This document shows positions 36,018-43,647 of a DNA stretch of 64,000 bases, piece by piece. A program made the position numbers and the translations under genes. This stretch comes from DASQEH01 sp963765725. GTDB lineage: Bacteria > Actinomycetota > Actinomycetes > Propionibacteriales > Nocardioidaceae. Below the pieces are notes generated by a model. It was given only the letters and a program-made list of their open reading frames with translations. It ran no database searches and had not been told where the DNA came from. The DNA lies in assembly GCA_963765725.1 (NCBI GenBank), contig CAVXXI010000002.1:124001-188000 (forward strand), in the 5' to 3' direction. Position 1 is the first letter of the stretch. Every line of letters begins with the position of its first letter.

Positions 36018-36374
36018 CTAGGCCGCAGCCAGGATCTCGACCCGGTTGCCATGGGGGTCGGCGGTGTAGAAGCGCCGGTAGCCGGGGAAGTCGTCGTCCC
36101 ACACGACCGGGCAGCCGGCCGTCGCCAGTCTCGAGGCGACCGCCTCGATGTCGTCGACCGCGAAGGCCGGATGCGCCTTGCGCGCCGGCCGAAAGTCTGC
36201 CTCGACCCCGACATGGAGCTCGTACGCGTCGCCACGGAACCACACGCCGCCGCGCGCGGCGAGCACCGGTGGCTTGGCCACCTCGTGCAGTCCGACCACG
36301 TCGCCGTAGAAGCGCCGGACGGCAGGCTCTCCGGACGGCGGGCAGCCGACCTGGACGTGGTGCAGGGCGATCAA
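36018..36374 (-). CDS. VOC (glyoxalase/dioxygenase fold) protein
   Basis: The 118-residue protein has the vicinal-oxygen-chelate pattern: LHHVQVGCP with a metal-binding His at the start, an AYELHVGVE strand and the closing FYTADPHGNRVEIL with a Glu ligand. Small single-domain VOC proteins act as glyoxalases, isomerases or resistance proteins; the substrate is unknown. The start is TTG at 36372-36374, overlapping the stop of the methyltransferase gene as TTGA, so translation is probably coupled. Confidence 0.75.
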   Translation of the reverse strand: MIALHHVQVGCPPSGEPAVRRFYGDVVGLHEVAKPPVLAARGGVWFRGDAYELHVGVEADFRPARKAHPAFAVDDIEAVASRLATAGCPVVWDDDFPGYRRFYTADPHGNRVEILAAA

Positions 36375-37144
36375 GACACCCCCCGCTGGGCGACGACGAA
36401 GACGCGGCGGAACGGAAGGACCGTCCCGAACGGCTGCTCGGGGTACGCGTCGCGCAGCCGCGCCTTGTACTCGGCGACGAACTCCTCGCGCGCTGCGTCG
36501 GGCAGCGCCTGCAGCACGGGCCGTGCCCCCGTGCCCGAGATCCAGCGGAACACCGGATCGGGACCGGGCAGCACGTGGAGGTACGTCGTCTCCCAGGCGT
36601 CGACCCGGCAGCCGAGCGCGGCCAGGTCAGCGAGGTACGTGGCCGCGTCGAACGCCTCCGGGCGGGCGAGACCGCGCGTCGACGTGGCGAAGCGCGGGTC
36701 GGCCGCGAGCTCGTGCAGCAGGACGTGGCTCGGCTCGCCGAAGTTGCCCGGCACCTGGAAAGCGAGCTCGCCGCCGTCCGCCAGCGACTCGACCAGCCGC
36801 GGGAGGAGGTCGCGGTGGCCCGGCAGCCACTGCAGGGTCGCGTTGCTGACGATGACGTCGACGGCCCGGTCCGGGCGCCAGTCGGCGATGTCGGCCAGGC
36901 GGAAGCGGATCTGCTCCGTGGCGTACTCCCCGGCCGCCTCGATCATCGCGGCCGACGAGTCGATGCCCTCGATCGAGGCGGTCGGCCAGCGGGTAGCCAG
37001 GCCCGCGGTGAGCTGACCGGGCCCGCAGCCGAGGTCGACGACGGTCGCCGGGGCGGGTGCGGCCACGCGAGCCGTCAGCTCGAGGAACGGCCTGGAGCGC
37101 TCGTCGGCGAACTGCAGGTAGCTCGTCGGGTCCCAGTCGGCCAT
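36371..37144 (-). CDS. tam: SAM-dependent methyltransferase, trans-aconitate 2-methyltransferase type
   Basis: The 257-residue protein begins MADWDPTSYLQFADERSRPF, the typical Tam start, followed by the SAM-binding VVDLGCGPGQLTAGLA (motif I) and DVIVSNATLQWLPGH. Tam methylates trans-aconitate, an inhibitor of the citric acid cycle. The ATG at 37144 is preferred over an upstream start at 37219, which would run through the MarR operators. It is divergent from marR and probably repressed by it. Confidence 0.85.
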   Translation of the reverse strand: MADWDPTSYLQFADERSRPFLELTARVAAPAPATVVDLGCGPGQLTAGLATRWPTASIEGIDSSAAMIEAAGEYATEQIRFRLADIADWRPDRAVDVIVSNATLQWLPGHRDLLPRLVESLADGGELAFQVPGNFGEPSHVLLHELAADPRFATSTRGLARPEAFDAATYLADLAALGCRVDAWETTYLHVLPGPDPVFRWISGTGARPVLQALPDAAREEFVAEYKARLRDAYPEQPFGTVLPFRRVFVVAQRGVS

Positions 37145-37175
37145 CGCGTCACATCTCCGTCCGGTGGAGCACAGG

Positions 37176-37234
37176 TATCTTGATGTCAAGATAAGAGACT
37201 GGCCGAGAGATATCTTCACGTCAAGACTCTTGAC
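37176..37234. promoter_or_regulatory. Three palindromic operators between tam and marR
   Basis: Three related inverted repeats lie in the 107-bp divergent gap: TATCTTGA-tg-TCAAGATA (37176-37193, perfect), TATCTTCACGTCAAGAC (37211-37227, one mismatch) and GTCAAGA-c-TCTTGAC (37220-37234, perfect and overlapping the second). All share the half-site TCTTGA. They suit binding by the divergent MarR protein to control both directions. One site lies close to the marR start, as in autoregulation. Confidence 0.75.
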
Positions 37235-37251
37235 GAAATACAGTTGAGGGC

Positions 37252-37755
37252 ATGGCTTCTCCCCCGGCGGATGAGGTCGACCGCCTGGTCGACGCGTGGG
37301 GGCGGGAGCGCCCGGACCTCGACGTCGCGCCGATGCAGGTGCTGAGCCGGGTCACCCGGCTCGCCCGGCACCTCGACCTCGCCCGCAGGCAGGCGTTCGC
37401 CGAGCGCGGCCTGGAGGCGTCGGAGTTCGACGTGCTCTCCGCGCTGCGGCGTTCAGGCCCCCCGTACGAGCTGTCACCGGGACAGCTGCTGCGCGAGACC
37501 CTCGTGACGTCGGGCACCATGACGAACCGGATCGACCGACTGGCCGGCAAGGGACTCGTCCGGCGGCTGCCCGACCCGGGCGACCGTCGCGGTGTACTGG
37601 TCTCGCTGACACCCGAGGGTCGCTCTCGCGTCGACGCGGCGCTGGAGCAGCTGCTCATGCAGGAGCGCCGGCTGCTCGGCGCCCTGTCGGCCGGCGACCA
37701 GTCACAGCTGGCCGACCTGCTCCGTACGGTGGTCGCGCCGTTCGACTCGTCGTGA
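37252..37755 (+). CDS. MarR-family transcriptional regulator
   Basis: The 167-residue protein has the winged-helix of MarR: ASEFDVLSALRRSGPPYELSP, LVTSGTMTNRIDRLAGKGLVRRLPDPGDRRGVLVSLTPEG with the DRR wing, and flanking dimerisation helices. ATG at 37252 just after the operator cluster. Divergent from the tam-VOC pair, it is likely autoregulatory and a repressor of that pair; the inducer is unknown. Confidence 0.88.
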   Translation: MASPPADEVDRLVDAWGRERPDLDVAPMQVLSRVTRLARHLDLARRQAFAERGLEASEFDVLSALRRSGPPYELSPGQLLRETLVTSGTMTNRIDRLAGKGLVRRLPDPGDRRGVLVSLTPEGRSRVDAALEQLLMQERRLLGALSAGDQSQLADLLRTVVAPFDSS

Positions 37756-37761
37756 CGCCGG

Positions 37762-39540
37762 TCAGCCGTCAGCCCGCATGGCGGCCTCCAGCCACGCGTG
37801 CTCGAGCTGCTCTCTGTCGCCGGTGAGCTCCGTGAGCTCGGCGTCGAGCTCGGCCAGCCGCACGAAGTCACTGGCATGCTCGGCCATCCGGGCGTGGACG
37901 GAGGCGATCCGTGCGTTCACCCTGCTCAGCTGACGGTCGAGCCGGGCCAGGTCCTTGCGGGCGCTCCGCTGCGCCGCCGACGAGCCGGTGGACGGATCGC
38001 TGTCCGCAGCCGGCCTCGCGACCCGGTCGTCGTCGGCTCGCGCCCGGCGGCGCGCCAGATAGTCGTCGACGCCGCCGGGGAGCAGCACGAGCGAGCCGTC
38101 GCCGAGCAGGGCCCACACCGTGTCGCAGACGCGTTCGAGGAAGTACCGGTCGTGCGACACCGCCACCAGGGTCCCGGGCCAGCGGTCCAGGAAGTCCTCG
38201 ACGACACGGAGCGTCTCGATGTCGAGGTCGTTCGTGGGCTCGTCGAGGAGCAGGACGTTGGGCTCGTCGAGCAGCAGCCGGAGCAGTTGGAGCCGTCGCC
38301 GCTCACCGCCGGACAGGTCACCGACCCGCGCGGTCAGCTTGTCGCCCGTGAAGCCGAACCGCTCCAGCATCGTGGTCGCGCTCACGTCGCGGCCGCCTCC
38401 GACGGTCGCCACCGCACGCACCGACTCGACCGAGGGCAGCACCCGCTGCTCGGGATCGAGGGAGTCCAGGCTCTGCGTCAGGTACGCCAGATTGACCGTG
38501 CGCCCCGTCCGTAGTCGCCCCGCGTCGGGCACGGTCACGCCGGCGAGCGCGGACAGTACCGACGTCTTTCCCGCCCCGTTGACGCCGATCAGGCCCACCC
38601 GGTCGCCGGGACCCAGGCGCCAGGTGACGCGGTGTACCAGGTCCCGGCCGCCGCGCGTGATCGTCGCGTCCTCGAGGTCGAGCACGTCCTTGCCCAGCCG
38701 TGACATGGCGAAGCGCTGCAGCTCGACGCGGTCGCGCGGAGCCGGCTCGTCGGCGATCAGCGCGGACGCGGCATCCATCCGGAAGCGTGGCTTCGACGTC
38801 CGAGCGGGAGGCCCCCGCCTCAGCCAGGCGAGCTCCTTGCGGACCAGGTTCTGCCGGCGCGACTCCGCCGAGTCGGCCTGACGCATCCGCTCCGCTTTTG
38901 CGAGCACGTATGCCGCGTACCCGCCCTCGTAGGAGTCGACGGCTGCGTCGTGGACCTCCCACGTCTGCTGGGAGACGGCGTCGAGGAACCAGCGGTCGTG
39001 TGTCACCACGGCGAACGCGACGTCGAGCTCGACCAGGTGGCCGGCGAGCCAGGCGACCGCCTCGATGTCGAGATGGTTGGTCGGCTCGTCGAGCAGGAGC
39101 AGGTCGAGGTCGCTGACGAGCAGGCGGGCGAGAGAGGTGCGTCGCAGCTCGCCGCCGGACAGGCCGTCGATCGGGCGGGCGAGGTCGAGACCGGCCAGCA
39201 GGTGCTGGACGACGGCCCGTGAGCGCGGATCGGCGGCCCACTCGTGCTCGGCCATCCGTCCGACGACCACCTGCCCGACGGTCGAGTCGGCGGGGAGTCG
39301 GTCGTGCTGATCCAGCAGTCCCACCCGGAGTCCCCGCGTCGAGGTGACCCTCCCGGCGTCCGGCGGCTCGACCCCGGCAACGATGCGGAGCAGGGTCGTC
39401 TTGCCGTCGCCGTTGCGTCCGACGATCCCGACCCGGTCGCCTCGCTGCAGACCGAGGCTGACATCGGTGAGCAGCGGCCGTACCCCGTACGCCTTCGACA
39501 CCTTCTCCAGGTTGACCAGGCTGGCGGCTTGGGTGGCCAT
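37762..39540 (-). CDS. ABC-F family ATPase (Uup-like)
   Basis: The 592-residue protein has two nucleotide-binding domains and no membrane helices: Walker A GRNGDGKTT and GVNGAGKTS, signatures LSGGELRR and LSGGERRR, Walker B with LLLLDEPTNHLD and VLLLDEPTNDLD. The linker is arginine-rich (RRGPPARTSKPRFR). A C-terminal coiled coil (from about residue 525) is the Uup-type extension, which binds nucleic acid. ABC-F proteins act on the ribosome or on DNA branches; an antibiotic-resistance role is possible but not indicated. It follows ispE by 40 bp. Confidence 0.88.
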   Translation of the reverse strand: MATQAASLVNLEKVSKAYGVRPLLTDVSLGLQRGDRVGIVGRNGDGKTTLLRIVAGVEPPDAGRVTSTRGLRVGLLDQHDRLPADSTVGQVVVGRMAEHEWAADPRSRAVVQHLLAGLDLARPIDGLSGGELRRTSLARLLVSDLDLLLLDEPTNHLDIEAVAWLAGHLVELDVAFAVVTHDRWFLDAVSQQTWEVHDAAVDSYEGGYAAYVLAKAERMRQADSAESRRQNLVRKELAWLRRGPPARTSKPRFRMDAASALIADEPAPRDRVELQRFAMSRLGKDVLDLEDATITRGGRDLVHRVTWRLGPGDRVGLIGVNGAGKTSVLSALAGVTVPDAGRLRTGRTVNLAYLTQSLDSLDPEQRVLPSVESVRAVATVGGGRDVSATTMLERFGFTGDKLTARVGDLSGGERRRLQLLRLLLDEPNVLLLDEPTNDLDIETLRVVEDFLDRWPGTLVAVSHDRYFLERVCDTVWALLGDGSLVLLPGGVDDYLARRRARADDDRVARPAADSDPSTGSSAAQRSARKDLARLDRQLSRVNARIASVHARMAEHASDFVRLAELDAELTELTGDREQLEHAWLEAAMRADG

Positions 39541-39580
39541 GACAGGGTCAGCGTCTCACGTCGCTCGTGGGGCCGAGGCC

Positions 39581-40507
39581 TCAGGTGACGAGCCGGGCGC
39601 CGTGAACGGGCCCGGTCGCGCGTTGCACGAGGCGGCACGTGCCCGAGCCGGCCAGCGCCACCGCGATGTCGACGGCGTGGTCGGGGTCGGACGCGAGGAA
39701 CAGGCACGTCGGACCGGAGCCGGACAGGATCGAGCCCAGCGCGTTGAGCTCCTCACCGAGGGCGAGCGTGTGCCGCAGTGCCGGCCGCAGGCGTAGCGCG
39801 GGCGCCTCCAGGTCGTTGTGGAGCGCCGTACCCACCGCGTACGGGTCGCCGCTGCGCAGGGCCGCCATGAGCTGCTCGGGAACCTCCGGTGTGGCTTGGT
39901 CTCCCGGCTCCCCGGGCGCGGCGCTGACCGTCAGGCGGTCGAACTCCGCGTAGACCTGCGCTGTCGACAGGCCGGTTTCGGCGTAGGCGAGCACCCACTC
40001 GTACGAGCCGCGCGCCAGGACGGGCGACAGCTGCTCGCCCCGCCCGGTCCCGACGGCCAGCCCACCGACGAGGCAGAAAGGGACGTCGCTTCCCAGTTCG
40101 CGTGCCAGGGCGAGCAGGTCCTCCCGGCTGGCGTTCGTGCCCCACAGCGCGTCACAGGCGACCAGGGCACCAGCCGCGTCGGCGCTGCCGCCGGCAAGGC
40201 CGCCGGCGACGGCGATCGACTTGTGGATGCTCAGTGCGACACCCTCGTCGACCTCGAACCGCTTGGCCAGCAAGGCTGCCGCCTGTACCGCGAGGTTGGT
40301 GGAGTCCAGCGGTACGACGTCGTCGCCCTCTCCGGTGACGGTCACAGAGAAGCTGCGGTCGTCGACCGGCCGGGCTTTGACCTCGTCGTACAGGCCGATC
40401 GCCGAGTAAACCGTCGCGAGTGGGTGGTACCCGTCGTGGTCCCGCGACCTGGCCACGCGAAGGCCGAGGTTGATCTTCGCAGGAGCGCGAACGGTAACCG
40501 TCGTCAC
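39581..40507 (-). CDS. ispE: 4-diphosphocytidyl-2-C-methyl-D-erythritol kinase
   Basis: IspE phosphorylates CDP-methylerythritol in the MEP route to isoprenoids. The 308-residue GHMP kinase has the N-terminal VRAPAKINLGLRV, the ATP loop VAGGLAGGSADAAGAL and the C-terminal GSILSGSGPTCLFL. GTG start at 40507, 9 bp after rsmA. The rsmA-ispE order is standard. Confidence 0.93.
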   Translation of the reverse strand: MTTVTVRAPAKINLGLRVARSRDHDGYHPLATVYSAIGLYDEVKARPVDDRSFSVTVTGEGDDVVPLDSTNLAVQAAALLAKRFEVDEGVALSIHKSIAVAGGLAGGSADAAGALVACDALWGTNASREDLLALARELGSDVPFCLVGGLAVGTGRGEQLSPVLARGSYEWVLAYAETGLSTAQVYAEFDRLTVSAAPGEPGDQATPEVPEQLMAALRSGDPYAVGTALHNDLEAPALRLRPALRHTLALGEELNALGSILSGSGPTCLFLASDPDHAVDIAVALAGSGTCRLVQRATGPVHGARLVT

Positions 40508-40516
40508 CGCAACAGG

Positions 40517-41395
40517 CTACGACCCTGGTCCGAGGCGGTCGGCCAGCTTGACGAAGTCGAGGATGCTCAGCCGCTCCGCTCGTGAGCTGGGGTCCAGGCC
40601 CGCCGCGACGACCGCAGCCTCAGCAGATGCCACCGACCCCGCCAGTACGGCCAACGAGGACCTGATCATCTTCCGGCGCTGTCCGAACGCCGCCTCGACC
40701 ACCTCGAACACGCGCTCTCGGCCGACCGCGCTCTCCGGCGGCGGCCGGCGCACCAGCGAGACCAGCCCGGAGTCGACGTTGGGCGCCGGCCAGAACACGT
40801 TGCGCCCGACCCGCCCGGCGCGGTGCACCTCCCCGAACCAGGCACCCTTCACGCTCGGCACTCCGTACACCCTGGAGCCGGGCTCGGCGGCCAACCGGTC
40901 GGCGACCTCCAACTGGACCATGACCAGTACTCGCGCGATCGAGGGAACCGCGGCGAGGAGATGGAGGAGCACCGGGACGGCGACGTTATAGGGGAGGTTC
41001 GCGACCATGGCGGTCGGGGAGGGCTCCGCCAGATCGGCCAGCTGTAGCGCGTCGGCCTGTACGACGGTGAGCCGATCTGCGTGTCCGGGTGCGTACTCGG
41101 CCACCGTCTCGGCGAGCGCTCCGGCCAGGACGGGGTCGATCTCGACGGCCGTGACGTGCGGGACCTCACCGACGAGCGCCAGGGTCAGCGACCCCAGTCC
41201 TGGCCCCACCTCGAGCACGGTGTCGGAGGCGGAGAGCCCCGCGGCTCGAACGACTCGACGGACCGTGTTGGGGTCGATGACGAAGTTCTGGCCGCGGGAC
41301 TTCGTCGGCCGCAGACCGTGCCTGGCCGCGAGCGCGCGGACGTCCGCCGGCCCGAGAAGTCTCGGGGCGGCGGACGGGCCGGCGGATCCGGTCAG
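40517..41395 (-). CDS. rsmA: 16S rRNA (adenine1518/1519-N6,N6) dimethyltransferase RsmA
   Basis: RsmA (KsgA) dimethylates two adenines near the 3' end of 16S rRNA during small-subunit maturation. The protein has RPTKSRGQNFVIDPNTVRRVV, the SAM motif VLEVGPGLGSLT and the catalytic NLPYNV. The frame contains no ATG, GTG or TTG between the end of rpf and the conserved core, but a CTG at 41393-41395 overlaps the rpf stop as CTGA, mirroring the ATGA/GTGA couplings elsewhere; this gives a normal 292-residue protein. The other options are a start inside rpf (41614) or a sequence error. Confidence 0.85.
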   Translation of the reverse strand: MTGSAGPSAAPRLLGPADVRALAARHGLRPTKSRGQNFVIDPNTVRRVVRAAGLSASDTVLEVGPGLGSLTLALVGEVPHVTAVEIDPVLAGALAETVAEYAPGHADRLTVVQADALQLADLAEPSPTAMVANLPYNVAVPVLLHLLAAVPSIARVLVMVQLEVADRLAAEPGSRVYGVPSVKGAWFGEVHRAGRVGRNVFWPAPNVDSGLVSLVRRPPPESAVGRERVFEVVEAAFGQRRKMIRSSLAVLAGSVASAEAAVVAAGLDPSSRAERLSILDFVKLADRLGPGS

Positions 41396-42519
41396 AGCAA
41401 GCCGAGCGATGCCGCGCAGGCCGGCCAGGGGCTGTACCCACCGGCGGCGTCGCGGACCTTGGTGGCGATCGCGATCTGCTGCTCGCGCGACGCCTCGCTG
41501 GGCAGGGGAGCGTACGCACCGCCGCCGTTGGCGAGCCACGTCGACTGCAGGAACTGCAGGCCGCCGTAGTAGCCGTTGCCGGTGTTGATGGCCCAGTTGC
41601 CGCCCGACTCGCACTGCGCGATCTGGTCCCAGACCGTGCTGCCTCCGGAGGTCACCGGCGGTGGGCTCGCCGGCGCCGGGCGCTGCTTGGTGCCGCGCTC
41701 TTGGATCTCGGCTACCGGCGCCGTCAGCTGGTCGCGCCCGACGACGCGGTGGATGACGACCTTGCCGTTGCGCCGGACCACCCGGTAAGTGACCCGCTCG
41801 CGCCCGGGCTTGCCGGGCCGCGCCACGCGGGTCTGGTCGGTGTAGAGGGAGGCGTCGTCACGGATGACCGTCCCGTAGCCGACCGACTGGATCTTCTTGT
41901 GCAACGTGACGGCGATGCGCGTCACGACGATCTTGGTGCCGTTGGTGACGCGAGCGTTCCGGTGCGGGCTCACGGAGTCGTTGCGGTCGAGCGTGAGGTG
42001 CAGGTCGCGAAGCGCCTGTCCGACGGTGACGCCGGTAGTGGTCACCTTGTGCGCACGAGCCGCCCCGTTCGTGATCGTGATCCGCTTCGGCGTGTGCACC
42101 ACCAGGCTCAGGCCGGAGCGGCTGATGAAGGTGGAGCGGCTCTGCGAGAGGTCGGCGCTGGCGGAGAACCGCTGCCCGATCGCGGCGAGAGCGTCGTTCA
42201 CGCTCGTCGCCGTCGTCCAGTAGGTCCGCTCCCTGCCGTCGACGGTGAGCTTGAGCGGCCGGCCGTACGAGACCGCGATGCGGGTGCCATCGGAGATGGA
42301 AGCGCTCGGAGCGGGGGCCACCGCGTCGTGTGCGCCGACGGTGATGTGCTCCTTGTTCAGCACGTCGGCGACGGTGTCACCGAACGTGCTGACCTGCTTG
42401 GTCGAGCCGTCGACTGAGACAGTGACCGTCTTGCGAGCGATCGAGAAGGCCACGCCTCCGGCCGCCAGCCCGAGGACGAGCAGAGCGGACATGGCAATGG
42501 CAAGGTTTCTTTTCGACAC
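41392..42519 (-). CDS. rpf: Resuscitation-promoting factor (DUF348-G5-Rpf)
   Basis: The 375-residue secreted or anchored protein has an N-terminal signal/anchor helix (AIAMSALLVLGLAAGGVAFS), three DUF348 modules (about 35-205), a G5 domain (about 215-290), and a C-terminal lysozyme-like Rpf domain with the catalytic Glu in QIAQCESGGNWAINTGNGYYGGLQF (given in two halves only). Rpf cleaves peptidoglycan and promotes exit from dormancy. The GTG at 42519 has TTGGAG 4-9 nt before it, so I prefer it to the GTG at 42558. It overlaps rsmA by 4 nt. Confidence 0.92.
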   Translation of the reverse strand: MSKRNLAIAMSALLVLGLAAGGVAFSIARKTVTVSVDGSTKQVSTFGDTVADVLNKEHITVGAHDAVAPAPSASISDGTRIAVSYGRPLKLTVDGRERTYWTTATSVNDALAAIGQRFSASADLSQSRSTFISRSGLSLVVHTPKRITITNGAARAHKVTTTGVTVGQALRDLHLTLDRNDSVSPHRNARVTNGTKIVVTRIAVTLHKKIQSVGYGTVIRDDASLYTDQTRVARPGKPGRERVTYRVVRRNGKVVIHRVVGRDQLTAPVAEIQERGTKQRPAPASPPPVTSGGSTVWDQIAQCESGGNWAINTGNGYYGGLQFLQSTWLANGGGAYAPLPSEASREQQIAIATKVRDAAGGYSPWPACAASLGLL

Positions 42520-42729
42520 GGTGCTCCAATATCGAGGGGACCGGTCCTGCAGTGGCACCGAGGGGGTTAGGCGCGCGGCGAGGAGGCCGCTCTGCTACCG
42601 GCTGGGCAAGTCCTCGACCATGCCAGAGATCCCCCGAGGAGGCAACGTGAGGCCGGGGCTGGCGCGGAAGGTGAGAATCGTCACGGTCACAAAAGGGTCA
42701 TGCGTAACAGGCGCCCCAGCGGTTACTAG
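42520..42729 (-). other. Leader region of rpf
   Basis: A 210-bp gap between tatD and rpf with no gene. On the minus strand it is rich in short G/C stems (for example GGCGCGGAAG... and CGGCCTCCTCGCCG-type pairings) and resembles a structured 5' leader. Actinobacterial rpf genes are often under a c-di-AMP (ydaO) riboswitch, but I could not match its conserved blocks here and do not call one. Confidence 0.3.
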
Positions 42730-43647
42730 TTATCCCCAGGTGCCACCGAACGCCGCTTCGGTATTGGCCGCGATTGCAGCACAGAGCTTCTGGAGGTCGT
42801 CACCACGCACCTCGGCCATCGCCCGTACCGTGAGCGGTACCAGGTAGGACGCGTTGGGACGACCCCGGTACGGCGTCGGAGTAAGGAACGGGGCATCCGT
42901 CTCGACCAGGATCTTGTCGAGGGGCGCGAACTGCAACGCATCGCGGACGCGCTGGGCGTTCTTGAACGTCACCGTGCCCGCGAACGACAGGTAGGCGCCT
43001 CGCTCGAGACACCGGCGCGCGAAGTCCGCGTCGCCGGAGAAGCAGTGCAACACGGTCCGGTCGGGGACGCCGTGCTCGTCGAGCATGGCCAGTACGTCGT
43101 CGTGCGCATCTCGGTCATGGATCACCAGCGTCTTGTCGTGTCTGCGCGCCATGGCTATGTGCGCCGCGAAGCTGCGGCGTTGCGCGGCGACGCCGTCAGG
43201 CCCCGTCCGGAAGTAGTCGAGCCCCGTCTCGCCGACGGCACGCACGAACGGGCTGGACGCCAGCAGGTCGATCTCGGCCAATCCCTCGTCGAGCAGCTGA
43301 GCGCCGTCAAGCCTCGGGGCCTCGTTGGGGTGGATGGCCACGCCAGCGACGATCGAGTCGAAACGGCGGGCCGTCTCGACCGCCCAGGCCGCTCCAGGAA
43401 GGTCGCAGCCGATCTGTACGATTCGATCGACGCCGACAGCGGCGGCCAGTCCGAGCGCCTGGCCGGGGCCCAGCCAGTCGTCGCCGTCCCGGATGTCCAG
43501 GTGACAGTGGTTGTCGACGACGGGCACGGGTAGCGGCTCCGGCAGCGGTGGCCGGCTCAGATCCCGTCCGACGTCGCCATCCGCCCGGCGCGCGCGGGTA
43601 GGTCCCGGTGTCGCATCCGACTCGGGCTGAGCCTCAGCGCTGCTCAT
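42730..43647 (-). CDS. tatD: TatD-family metal-dependent deoxyribonuclease
   Basis: The 305-residue protein has the TatD amidohydrolase motifs: DNHCHLDI near the start, AIHPNEA, GETGLDYFRTG, VIHDRDAHDD, HCFSGDADFARRCL and ETDAPFLTPTPYRG. Members are 3'-5' DNases or RNA-repair enzymes in the cytosol. The N-terminal 40 residues are a variable Pro/Arg-rich extension. The start overlaps metG by 14 nt, and the metG-tatD-rpf-rsmA-ispE order is a strong actinobacterial synteny. Confidence 0.9.
   Translation of the reverse strand: MSSAEAQPESDATPGPTRARRADGDVGRDLSRPPLPEPLPVPVVDNHCHLDIRDGDDWLGPGQALGLAAAVGVDRIVQIGCDLPGAAWAVETARRFDSIVAGVAIHPNEAPRLDGAQLLDEGLAEIDLLASSPFVRAVGETGLDYFRTGPDGVAAQRRSFAAHIAMARRHDKTLVIHDRDAHDDVLAMLDEHGVPDRTVLHCFSGDADFARRCLERGAYLSFAGTVTFKNAQRVRDALQFAPLDKILVETDAPFLTPTPYRGRPNASYLVPLTVRAMAEVRGDDLQKLCAAIAANTEAAFGGTWG

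Noticed and set aside
42520..42729. c-di-AMP (ydaO) riboswitch in the rpf leader
   Set aside because: Position would fit, but I could not find the conserved pseudo-symmetric blocks; an Infernal search with the ydaO model would decide.
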